In this document: positions 8,582 through 15,261 of the stretch, one piece after another
How the letters are laid out: every line of letters begins with the position of its first letter
Position numbering within the stretch: position 1 is the stretch's first letter
IMG/VR virus record: IMGVR_UViG_3300030090_005633
Span: 1 to 26,589 of that record
Reading direction: 5' to 3' (one strand)
Source: a virus
Length of the DNA stretch: 26,589 nucleotides
Translations under genes and position numbers: made by a program
Notes under the pieces: generated by a model
What the model was told of the DNA's origin: nothing
The model's input: the letters and a program-made list of their open reading frames with translations, nothing else
Databases searched by the model: none

Positions 8582-9154
8582 TTAAATAAATGAACCGACA
8601 GACGGAAAATCCTTTTTTGTTACCTGACGTTTTGGTGCACGGACTCCCTGAAGATCAAGTGCTGATACAAGTTCAAACTGTACAATTTCTCTATTTTCTA
8701 CAATTTTTCTATTTATAAAATATATTTCCTGTGGCAGTTCTGCCGTGCTATCTGGTGTGCCAAAAGGGTTTTGATTTGATGGAAAGTTGGCAGCATCTAA
8801 AAACTGGCTGAGAGTGCGTATGCGTACAAATTTTGCTCCTTGTAGATCATTAAATGGTGTTGTAGCATTTACTGTTGCCATCAGTGCTGTAATCGTTCCA
8901 AGTACATTTGAAACTGTTATAGTCGGTCTTGGAAGCATTCCACGGCCAGAATATTCAAACCCTTCTGCTTGTATCGGAAATTTATCATAAGTATTACCCT
9001 GCCATATTATTGAGGCGTTGCTGTTCATACCAACTCCCGAATGAAACCTAGTGACATCTGTAGAACCATGTAATGCAGAAACCAAAGTCAATGTATAAAG
9101 TTCGATGACAGATTTGTTTGTTAATGCCTGTAGTTCTGCTGTAGGTAATCCCAT
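8582..9154 (-). CDS. Lambda L-like minor tail protein lacking the cysteine-rich C-terminal domain
   Basis: A 190-residue protein between M- and K-like genes. Family features include IIWQGNTYDKFPIQAEGFEYSGRG near residues 49-72, LPRPTITVSNVLGTITALM, and FELVSALDLQGVRAPKRQV near the end. In lambda gpL the region after the last motif holds a C-terminal domain with cysteines that bind an Fe-S cluster. Here the protein ends about 13 residues later (KKDFPSVGSFI) and has no cysteine at all. The gene is followed immediately by a good K-like gene, so no lost frame is available to supply the missing domain. It probably joins the tail tube end to the tip hub. Confidence 0.87.
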   Translation of the reverse strand: MGLPTAELQALTNKSVIELYTLTLVSALHGSTDVTRFHSGVGMNSNASIIWQGNTYDKFPIQAEGFEYSGRGMLPRPTITVSNVLGTITALMATVNATTPFNDLQGAKFVRIRTLSQFLDAANFPSNQNPFGTPDSTAELPQEIYFINRKIVENREIVQFELVSALDLQGVRAPKRQVTKKDFPSVGSFI

Positions 9155-9721
9155 TTATGGTTCAAATACCTCCCTGAAAGTGCAGTTTAATATTGCTCTA
9201 TTGTTATATGGTATGGTCTTTGTCCATGATTGGCAGACAAATTTTCCAGCCCCTGATAATGTGACCGATACATTACCACTGCTTGTTGCAGAAGAAGCTG
9301 CCGTTACCGTGAATGTATTGTCATCAGCAGTTGTAGCGATTACAAAATCACCATCGGTTGCAGAACCAGAAGTGTAGTCAATGGTCACGACATCACCGAT
9401 AGCAAGACCATGATTAGTTATGGTTATGGTGACAGTAGTTCCGCTTTGGGAATATGTACCTGTTTTTGTAAAGCCTTCTCCTGGAGGTGTAAAGGTAAAA
9501 CTTGCCTGATCATTTATGCGACTACGCAAGAATCCTTCTATGACATCAGATTGTGTCTCTGAAACATTGAAAGTAAGATCATATACTTTTGGATCTTGAG
9601 TCAGTGGAAGCCCAAATAATGCTCTGAACTCATAACCATCTCCTAGTCTTGTTGACCTGATTCTTGGTGCGCTTGTTTTTCTCATCCCATAAGTGGGTTG
9701 AATAGAAGGAAAAGTTGCCAT
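9155..9721 (-). CDS. Lambda M-like minor tail protein with an inserted beta module
   Basis: A 188-residue protein. The N-terminal part (residues 1-80, with SAPRIRSTRLGDGYEFRALF and SFTFTPPGEG) and C-terminal part (KFVCQSWTKTIPYNNRAILN, then TFREVFEP) are a normal gpM-like distal tail protein, usually about 110 residues. Between them, at about residues 86-155, lies an extra module (YSQSGTTVTITITNHGLAIG, then DGDFVIATTADDNTFTVT) related to one in the J-like protein. Such segments are often labelled FCCH-like in databases. The insertion falls in a loop next to the conserved FVC. The gene abuts the tape measure on one side and the L-like gene on the other. Confidence 0.87.
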   Translation of the reverse strand: MATFPSIQPTYGMRKTSAPRIRSTRLGDGYEFRALFGLPLTQDPKVYDLTFNVSETQSDVIEGFLRSRINDQASFTFTPPGEGFTKTGTYSQSGTTVTITITNHGLAIGDVVTIDYTSGSATDGDFVIATTADDNTFTVTAASSATSSGNVSVTLSGAGKFVCQSWTKTIPYNNRAILNCTFREVFEP

Positions 9722-11563
9722 TTATCTAGTTAATAAGCCTCCAGGTCTTTTTTCTTTTATAAGTTGTGCCTGTACAGCAGCCCCTATCGCTGCTCCTAAA
9801 GCCTGTGCATCTGTGCTATTGCCAGCCACAGAAGAACCAGAAGCATCTACGTTTACTGTAACCATATTTGTTGTATTATCACCTCCACCGATTGCATCAT
9901 TAGGAATTATAGTACCAGCAACTTTTGGCACAAATAACTCTGGCCCACGTTCACCTACAATAGATGCTTTGCCTACTGGTGGCCTACCACCATCTGCAAA
10001 TAATCCACCTAAAATTTTACCCAAGAAACCACCAATACCTTTTCCTTTTCCTCCAGAAGCAGAAGCCCCAAAGTTTTCACCAAAATTACCGAGGATTTTA
10101 TCAATCTGTGCATCTATAATTTTATCTCTGATTCTGTTCAATACATTGGTCATCGCCTGTCCAAAAGATTGTGCGCCTGTAATTGCATCTCTTAAATTAC
10201 CCTTGATACTTGTTTCAATCTCTTCACCCACTGCTGTCATTTTTTCTTTCAATTTTGCTGCTGCCTCTTGATTTTTCTTTTGAAGCTCCTCTTGTTCCTG
10301 TAATTTTTTATTCTGTTTTTCTATCTCATTTGTTTTATCTATTTCTGTGAGCAATCTTTTTTGAACTTGATCATAGTTTTTGTTTAGTTCTGCAAGTTGT
10401 CTTTTCAATGATGCTTCTGCTCTTTTGTTATTGTTTTCTTGTGCTGTTCCTAATCTTTGTAAAAGTTTCTGTCTTGTAATAAATAATCTATTTAGTTCAC
10501 TTTTTAATGCTGCCTTATCTCCATCTTGTAATGCTTTTGTAAATTTTTTCTGCTCAGTTATATTTTCTATCAGAGCCGTTGTAACAGCACCAATACCCAC
10601 AGCAATAGCAGCAAATGGCAAAGCGTTCAGAGCTATCGTAAGAACACCCCCTGCTGCTGCAACTTTGATCAACCCTGCTGCTAAAATTGGCAGAAGCACA
10701 GACACACCCTTTGCTGCAAATGCTATCGCTGCAAATATCGCAGCAGTTTTTCCAATCGGTGAATTAACAAATTCAACTGATGCTTTTGTCAGTTCCGTCA
10801 ATGCTCTAATCACAGGCAAAATGGCTGGGGTAAGTTGTTCTCCTACTGCTCTTGATAAATTTTCAGCTTCATTACTTAGATTTTTAAACACCTGGGTCGG
10901 GTCATTTTCCAAGATCGCCTTCAAATCCTCGCCACCCTGTTTTCCTAGTTGTCTCAATGCCCTGATCACTACATCGCTTGTTAACTTACCCTGAGCAGCA
11001 AGTTCTTTCAGTTTACCTACATCAACATCCAACTCATCTGCCAATGGTTTTAGAATCAATGGGATCTGCTCTGATACGCTTCTAAATTCATCTCCAGCCA
11101 ACCTACCAGAACCAAGAGCCTGTGCTAATTGTCTGAAGGCATTGGAGGCTTCCTGTGCATTTGCACCACCTAATTTTGCAGCAGTGTTAAATCCAATGAA
11201 AGTTGTTCTTATATCTTCCAGGCTTACCCCTAATGGCTTTAATCTTGCTGTAATATTTGTAACACCCTCAAGAGCTTCTGTTGCGCTAAGACCAAATAAT
11301 TTCTGACCGTCAGTTGCAATTTTCTGGGCAGCAGAAAAATCTCCTGTTGCTTTTGTAAGTAGTCCTAAACGTAAATTTAATTTATCAAAATTTATTGATG
11401 TTCTTACTGCCTGTCTTGCCAATAATCCAAGACCAACACCACCAATAGCTGCTTTTAAACCACCAAACGATCTTTCAAGTGCATTTGTTCTATTTTGTAC
11501 ACCCTGCAAAGCTCTTGTTGCACCACTGGCATCAACTCTTAGGGTAACAACTGACTCTGCCAC
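9722..11563 (-). CDS. Tape measure protein
   Basis: A 613-residue protein. The N-terminal domain (about 1-225) matches the TP901-type tape measure family (ALERSFGGLKAAIGGVGLGL, ARLKPLGVSLEDIRTTFIGF, GRLAGDEFRSVSEQIPLILK). Residues about 270-335 are hydrophobic and Ala-rich, likely membrane-interacting segments released on ejection. Residues about 335-445 are a charged coiled coil (NKKLQEQEELQKKNQEAAAK). A Gly-rich stretch and a C-terminal element (GERGPELFVP) follow. By the usual 0.15 nm per residue, the tail would be about 90 nm long. It follows the frameshifted chaperone gene, as in lambda G/GT-H. Confidence 0.93.
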   Translation of the reverse strand: MAESVVTLRVDASGATRALQGVQNRTNALERSFGGLKAAIGGVGLGLLARQAVRTSINFDKLNLRLGLLTKATGDFSAAQKIATDGQKLFGLSATEALEGVTNITARLKPLGVSLEDIRTTFIGFNTAAKLGGANAQEASNAFRQLAQALGSGRLAGDEFRSVSEQIPLILKPLADELDVDVGKLKELAAQGKLTSDVVIRALRQLGKQGGEDLKAILENDPTQVFKNLSNEAENLSRAVGEQLTPAILPVIRALTELTKASVEFVNSPIGKTAAIFAAIAFAAKGVSVLLPILAAGLIKVAAAGGVLTIALNALPFAAIAVGIGAVTTALIENITEQKKFTKALQDGDKAALKSELNRLFITRQKLLQRLGTAQENNNKRAEASLKRQLAELNKNYDQVQKRLLTEIDKTNEIEKQNKKLQEQEELQKKNQEAAAKLKEKMTAVGEEIETSIKGNLRDAITGAQSFGQAMTNVLNRIRDKIIDAQIDKILGNFGENFGASASGGKGKGIGGFLGKILGGLFADGGRPPVGKASIVGERGPELFVPKVAGTIIPNDAIGGGDNTTNMVTVNVDASGSSVAGNSTDAQALGAAIGAAVQAQLIKEKRPGGLLTR

Positions 11564-11588
11564 AAATAAAAAAAGCCTTTATTATATA

Positions 11589-12118
11589 TTACCTTGAATT
11601 GCGTTTTTGTCGTTGCAAAGCTCTCTTTTCTTCTTCACGTTTGTTTTCATAATATGCAGCCCAATATATTAACTCTTCTTCTGATAAAGAAGTTCTCAGT
11701 TCATTTATTGTTTTACCTAGTTCTGTTGCGAGAAAAAATTCAAAGTTTAACCAACTGTCTCGCCTGATTCGTTTTTTGCTGTATCAATATCAAGTTGAAT
11801 ATCAAACAGAAACAATTCAAGATCATTTAATACCTTTTCAGGAAGTGATCTTTGTAATATCGGAGCATCTGACATATCAAAAGCTGGAGTGCCATCTTCT
11901 TTCTGTGCCATCTTGCAAAGTAACTGAGTTGAAACTGTCAATGCTTCATCAGTGCCTGCTAACTGCTGCGCCTTTTGTCTGTCGAATCTTGTTATCGGTG
12001 GAAAATATATTGTGGTCAAAAGTTTACCAGATGCGTCTTTCAGTTCATATTTACGTCTTACGGTCATCTCATCTTTATATGCACCGATGAGGAGGTCTGC
12101 TGTTCTTTGATTTGCCAT
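11589..12118 (-). CDS. Tail assembly chaperone, -1 frameshift fusion (lambda G-T type)
   Basis: Reading starts at ATG 12118 and shifts back one base at the A AAA AAC site (771-777 of this 11-kb stretch, that is 11771-11777). After codon AAC it rereads base 11771 and continues CGA ATC AGG CGA GAC AGT TGG to the TAA at 11589-11591. The result is about 176 residues: 116 from the first frame and 60 from the second. The T-like part reads SWLNFEFFLATELGKTINEL and ends in a basic helix (KREEEKRALQRQKRNSR). No stop intervenes in the shifted frame. By analogy with lambda gpGT, this minor product binds the tape measure and recruits tail tube subunits. The T part alone has no usable start codon. Confidence 0.85.
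11728..11777 (-). promoter_or_regulatory. -1 programmed ribosomal frameshift signal
   Basis: The slippery heptamer A AAA AAC occupies 11777-11771 and is correctly phased with the G-type frame (codons GCA AAA AAC). A 7-nt spacer (11770-11764) leads to a stem: GCGAGA at 11763-11758 pairs perfectly with TCTCGC at 11733-11728, with a 24-nt loop. Heptamer, spacing and stem fit the usual -1 signal. Only the stem is short; a pseudoknot could extend it. Confidence 0.8.
11747..12118 (-). CDS. Tail assembly chaperone, unshifted product (lambda G type)
   Basis: A 123-residue protein lying between the tail tube and tape measure genes, the standard place for the G chaperone. It has a beta-rich start (VRRKYELKDASGKLLTTIYF), then ITRFDRQKAQQLAG and a helical C-terminal region (QRSLPEKVLNDLELFLFDIQ). 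It ends at TAA 11747-11749 unless the ribosome slips at 11771-11777. The unshifted form should be the more abundant one, as in other siphophages. No recognisable enzymatic motif. Confidence 0.85.
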   Translation of the reverse strand: MANQRTADLLIGAYKDEMTVRRKYELKDASGKLLTTIYFPPITRFDRQKAQQLAGTDEALTVSTQLLCKMAQKEDGTPAFDMSDAPILQRSLPEKVLNDLELFLFDIQLDIDTAKNESGETVG

Positions 12119-12143
12119 AAGTTGGGGTTGATTAATTAGTTAG

Positions 12144-12563
12144 TTAGATTGCTGAAGTGATAGTTCCAGTTGGCTTGAATGTGATGCTGATTGTGTTTGC
12201 TTCACCAAGAGTGGAAGTTTGATCAAAGCCTGTGATAATACCATTGAATGATATTTTTTTTGTGGCACTTGAACTGTCTGGGAAAAGTTCAAAAGATGCT
12301 GTCCCAGCATCACCAGTTGTCAAAACACCATCAACAAAAGTTGCTGTCTCACCAGATGCTGAATCATCATAAAGAAGTTCTGCTGTGCCTTCCCCTTCAA
12401 TTAAACCGCCAGTAAATGCTTTAAAAGTATCACCTTGGGCAGTAATTTCTTGAATGTCTTTTGTGATAGACATTGACCAGCTTGTAGTTCCTAATACAGG
12501 GTTAACTGAAGAGCCACCATCATCAAATTTGACTTGCCCAACATCACCTTTAACCTTTGCCAT
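12144..12563 (-). CDS. Major tail tube protein
   Basis: A 139-residue beta-rich protein immediately upstream of the chaperones. Segments such as TTSWSMSITKDIQEITAQGD, FTGGLIEGEGTAELLYDD and FNGIITGFDQTSTLGEANTI fit the tail tube fold: an outer-strand start, a glycine turn and a final strand (ISITFKPTG). It should polymerise into stacked hexamers around the tape measure. Position between the tail terminator and the chaperones supports the call; sequence similarity alone is modest. Confidence 0.85.
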   Translation of the reverse strand: MAKVKGDVGQVKFDDGGSSVNPVLGTTSWSMSITKDIQEITAQGDTFKAFTGGLIEGEGTAELLYDDSASGETATFVDGVLTTGDAGTASFELFPDSSSATKKISFNGIITGFDQTSTLGEANTISITFKPTGTITSAI

Positions 12564-12592
12564 AACAAAAAAAAGAAAGATTTATAAATATA

Positions 12593-12736
12593 TTAACCTT
12601 TTTCTGACTTTTTTACAGCCTTTTTATTTGCTTGTTGTTTTTCCATATATCTTCTGCATTGATTATCCCAATACTGTGGCTCTCTTCTCCCTTTTACAGC
12701 CTCGATAACATCAAGCATTTCTTCTGTGATTTCCAT
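12593..12736 (-). CDS. 47-residue basic helical protein, function unknown
   Basis: The frame starts at ATG 12736, one base after the stop of the tail terminator gene (12737-12739), and ends at TAA 12593-12595. The product is charged and helical (MEITEEMLDVIEAVKGRREP, then YWDNQCRRYMEKQQ) with a lysine-rich end (KKAVKKSEKG). The contiguous placement in the tail operon, between terminator and tube genes, supports translation. No family is recognised. Confidence 0.6.
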   Translation of the reverse strand: MEITEEMLDVIEAVKGRREPQYWDNQCRRYMEKQQANKKAVKKSEKG

Positions 12737-13159
12737 TTACAGATCCTCATAAACATTAAAAGTAATTCTAATCTGTGTTTGAAACTTACCTTCTGGACTT
12801 GATGCAAATACTTCAGGCCCGACAGGAGAATCAAAAATTACATTAGATACTGTCACTCTATTGTATAAGTCTCTCAATCTCTTGCAAATGGTGTAATTAG
12901 ACCCTGCCCCGATACCCTCTTCTGTAAATATGTTAAGAACAACCAGACCGACAACATTATTAGTCGCTGCGCTTGTATCTCCCTGAGTCAGATATTCATT
13001 TGCACCGAAACTTGTAAGACATTGTACAAAGGTATCTTCTGTTGTTGAGTCAAATGCCATATTGTTGAATACAACAGGAATCGCAGGGCTTGATGCAAGT
13101 TCTGTTGCAAGTCTTGCCTCGATTGTTGATCTGACAGTATTAAGATCTGTTGCTGCCAT
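12737..13159 (-). CDS. Tail terminator protein (lambda U-like)
   Basis: A 140-residue protein in the neck-to-tail junction position. The N-terminal helix (DLNTVRSTIEARLATELA) followed by PAIPVVFNNMAFD, and the end (FQTQIRITFNVYEDL) preceded by a helix (YTICKRLRDLYNRV), follow the alpha-beta layout of tail terminators, which cap the tube and join it to the head. The family is probably the DUF4128 group, from memory. Its ATG shares a base with the stop of the gene before it (TAATG at about 13159). Confidence 0.75.
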   Translation of the reverse strand: MAATDLNTVRSTIEARLATELASSPAIPVVFNNMAFDSTTEDTFVQCLTSFGANEYLTQGDTSAATNNVVGLVVLNIFTEEGIGAGSNYTICKRLRDLYNRVTVSNVIFDSPVGPEVFASSPEGKFQTQIRITFNVYEDL

Positions 13160-13587
13160 TATTTTTTCCTCACTATTCTTGCAAGTTGTCTAGGAATATA
13201 ATTCGTTGTAAGTTCTTTTGCAATAAGTTCTGGAAATCCAGGCACTGTTCCCTGTCTTGTCTTATATTGACCACCCCATGTTGGTGGTAAGTTAATCCCA
13301 AAACAAACAGGTTCTGCATATGGCAGATTGTTTGTAATCGTTCCTTTAAATTTTTGAATTTTTGTCTGCCATGCAGCCCTCAGATCACCACCTTTATGCT
13401 TCAATATTGATTGCCTAAAAAATTCTGGAAGAGCATCAAGTTCTGATTGTGTATAATTATCGGAAGAAAAAACAGGTGTTGCTTTTTTTACTTTAGCTGT
13501 CCAGTTGAGAGTAGTTGCAGCGACAAGATCAATCACAACTTCTTTCATCACATCATCAATCTGATTTAATTTTATCTGCCTGACCAT
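13159..13587 (-). CDS. HK97 gp10-like neck / tail completion protein
   Basis: A 142-residue protein with an N-terminal helix (IDDVMKEVVIDLVAATTL), the segment WTAKVKKATPVFSSD, then GDLRAAWQTKIQKFKGTITN and LPYAEPVCFG, ending in a helix (FPELIAKELTTNYIPRQLAR). The order 'rapid helix, xATPV, G-x-LR-x-SW-like, NxLPYA' is the hallmark of the HK97 gp10 type neck proteins. The position between head closure and tail terminator fits. It begins 2 nt after the preceding gene stops. Confidence 0.8.
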   Translation of the reverse strand: MVRQIKLNQIDDVMKEVVIDLVAATTLNWTAKVKKATPVFSSDNYTQSELDALPEFFRQSILKHKGGDLRAAWQTKIQKFKGTITNNLPYAEPVCFGINLPPTWGGQYKTRQGTVPGFPELIAKELTTNYIPRQLARIVRKK

Positions 13588-13589
13588 AG

Positions 13590-13943
13590 TTACCTCAAGA
13601 TAAGATCAAAACTTATTGCTGTGTTGTTCTGCTCATTTGTAATTACCTGAATAATTTTAAATTCAACACTGCTTATAACAACCCTGTCTTTTGTAGTCGG
13701 TACAAATGTCAAATCCCCTGCTGATATTGTTAGTCTTTTATCCTGTGATTCAATCAGATCATTTACTTCCGATCTGTTTACATTTGTTAACGCACCTTTA
13801 ACGGTTGTATCAGATGTGGATTCTGTAATAGCTCCAGTGGTTGTGTTATAACTGCCAGCTGTTACTTGTCTGATAGTCACATCACCTCCAAGCTTGCTAA
13901 GAGTTTTTGATGCTGCCTTTTTTAGTGCGTTGGCAAGACTCAT
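13590..13943 (-). CDS. Head closure / head-tail stopper-like protein
   Basis: A 117-residue, beta-rich protein: a helical start (LANALKKAASKTLSKLGG), then DVTIRQVTAGSYNTTTGAIT, LTNVNRSEVNDLIESQDKRL, and VISSVEFKIIQVI near the end. This is the layout of small beta-barrel head-closure proteins (SPP1 gp16-like). It overlaps the preceding small gene by 4 nt (ATGA). Assignment rests on gene order as much as sequence, so it is a role-level call. Confidence 0.65.
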   Translation of the reverse strand: MSLANALKKAASKTLSKLGGDVTIRQVTAGSYNTTTGAITESTSDTTVKGALTNVNRSEVNDLIESQDKRLTISAGDLTFVPTTKDRVVISSVEFKIIQVITNEQNNTAISFDLILR

Positions 13944-14215
13944 AATGAATAAGCTATGACCTGACCACTTGCAAGAGTGATACTTGTGATTACACCTTCA
14001 ACTTCAGATGATGCCTTCATTGTGATGCCGTTGATAGTTGAAGAACCGTTTTCTGTTAAGTTCTCAGCGACAAAAGTAGCTTCAGCATCTGTCAGACAAT
14101 GCACTTTACCGAATCTGCCAGTATGGGCATTTGTATCTGTAATGATTATCCCTGCTGGGTATTGGTAGCCGTAGTTCACTTTAAGACCTCTTGATTGATA
14201 AGTTTGCTCTTCCAC
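13940..14215 (-). CDS. Small neck-region protein, function unknown
   Basis: A 91-residue protein with a GTG start at 14215, overlapping the end of the connector gene by 35 nt; a later in-frame GTG (codon 13) would avoid most of this overlap. It contains GRFGKVHCLTDAEATFVAEN and ends in beta-rich sequence (VEGVITSITLASGQVIAY). The look is of a small beta-sandwich virion component. No family is recognised. Its 3' end overlaps the head-closure gene start by 4 nt. Confidence 0.6.
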   Translation of the reverse strand: MEEQTYQSRGLKVNYGYQYPAGIIITDTNAHTGRFGKVHCLTDAEATFVAENLTENGSSTINGITMKASSEVEGVITSITLASGQVIAYSL

Positions 14216-14741
14216 CTATTCTAATACCCATTAGGTAATGATCAACTATCGGTGGGATTCGATCAATACCAACTGCCCCATAAAATCTAGGGGTTGCATT
14301 TATATTACCGATACTAACTGTTGCAAAATCTTCTAGACCACTCAACTCCAAACCGTTCCTATTGTTGTTGAGATATACCGCCAAGATGACCTGTGCGTTT
14401 TTAACACGATCTGGGATTTCAGTATCTGTGTAATAATCTGCAACTAATCTGTTTGGAAAAGATAAGCCATAAAGGTTGGTGTAAGTGTCAGGTTTTCTTA
14501 CTCCTGATCTAGGCCATTCTAGTGCCTGGGTATCATCTACCCTAGCCCCTAAAAACTTTTCACGATCAATTCTTTGGGCAGCTGTAAAAAGCGCACGATT
14601 TTTATTGTCGTTGCTTGAACCATCCCATGCAGCAGCGTCATCACTGAGGACTAAACCTTCAATAAATGAGTTTGCATCATCAAGAGTGATATAGGTGTTT
14701 GCGTTAGCACCACCAACAGTTGCATCAAGTGTTATCGCCAT
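14181..14741 (-). CDS. Head-tail connector / adaptor (DnaT-like family)
   Basis: A 186-residue protein: MAITLDATVGGANANTYITL then a helix (DDANSFIEGL), FTAAQRIDREKFLGARVD, LEWPRSGV, and PDRVKNAQVILAVYLNN followed by a C-terminal segment. This pattern (T-A-x-x-IDR, Q-x-LEWPR, IPxxVKxAQ-x-LA) is the phage family often labelled 'putative DnaT-like ssDNA-binding protein'. In structural operons its place and helical build fit a head completion adaptor below the portal. The DNA-binding label is probably misleading here. Confidence 0.75.
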   Translation of the reverse strand: MAITLDATVGGANANTYITLDDANSFIEGLVLSDDAAAWDGSSNDNKNRALFTAAQRIDREKFLGARVDDTQALEWPRSGVRKPDTYTNLYGLSFPNRLVADYYTDTEIPDRVKNAQVILAVYLNNNRNGLELSGLEDFATVSIGNINATPRFYGAVGIDRIPPIVDHYLMGIRIGGRANLSIKRS

Positions 14742-14862
14742 TTAGTTTTACCTTCTTGGGCTTTGGTTTAGGTTTTGGCTTTTCAAGAGTTGGAGTCAAT
14801 GAAGCTGCCTTTTGAGCAGCTTCATTCCTCACTCTCATTCGCCTAAAAGCGAACATTCCCAT
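14725..14862 (-). CDS. 45-residue basic Lys/Pro-rich peptide
   Basis: The frame starts at ATG 14862, sharing bases with the stop of the decoration-like gene (TAATG), and ends at TGA 14725-14727, overlapping the next gene by 17 nt. The product begins MGMFAFRRMRVRNEAAQKAA and ends with a KPKPKPKPKKVK tract. Overlapping start and stop on both sides support translation. Tiny Lys/Pro-tailed proteins recur in this phage (see 17332-18553); function unknown. Confidence 0.6.
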   Translation of the reverse strand: MGMFAFRRMRVRNEAAQKAASLTPTLEKPKPKPKPKKVKLNGDNT

Positions 14863-15227
14863 TAGCTGGATGCTCCCTTTAGAGCAACATAGTTAATAAC
14901 GATAGCTTCACTTAAAGCTCCACCTGATACGTTAGAAACTGTGATCTTGAATGATCCAGCTGCAATACCGTTAGCACTTACGATGTAAGCACCAGCAGTT
15001 CCAGCGGAACCATGACAAGCAACGACAACATCTGTTGCAGCGATTTTGCTGTTAGTAACTGTGAAAGATACTTCAGCGGCATCAGCTAATGCAGCGTTGT
15101 TCATTGTTATCTGTCCACTCTCAGTATTGAGAGTTACACCTGTCGATTTGTTAGTAGCCTGAGTTACAGTACCACCGTCTGTTGGGCCGATTAAACTTCC
15201 AGCACCAATCTCAAAAATAGAAGCCAT
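14862..15227 (-). CDS. Capsid decoration-like / structural protein
   Basis: A 121-residue protein directly downstream of the major capsid gene. It contains TVTQATNKSTGVTLNTESGQ, DAAEVSFTVTNSKIAATDVV and GSFKITVSNVSGGALSEAIV, a beta-rich, Gly/Ser/Thr/Ala composition without charged clusters. Proteins with this pattern are common in phage head operons, sometimes annotated as decoration or stabilising proteins. Location after the capsid gene supports a head role; no direct proof of surface binding. Confidence 0.65.
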   Translation of the reverse strand: MASIFEIGAGSLIGPTDGGTVTQATNKSTGVTLNTESGQITMNNAALADAAEVSFTVTNSKIAATDVVVACHGSAGTAGAYIVSANGIAAGSFKITVSNVSGGALSEAIVINYVALKGASS

Positions 15228-15261
15228 GATTTAAAATCCTAGTTATAGCAAGGGTTCTCGG

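Noticed and set aside
9813-10271. 152-codon plus-strand frame opposite the tape measure C-terminus
   Set aside because: Pro/Ser/Ile-rich shadow of the Gly-rich and coiled-coil coding sequence; no domain and no ribosome binding site.
10380-10994. 204-codon plus-strand frame opposite the tape measure
   Set aside because: Low-complexity Ser/Phe/Ala/Asn composition is typical of an antisense shadow; the minus strand carries a clear tape measure protein.
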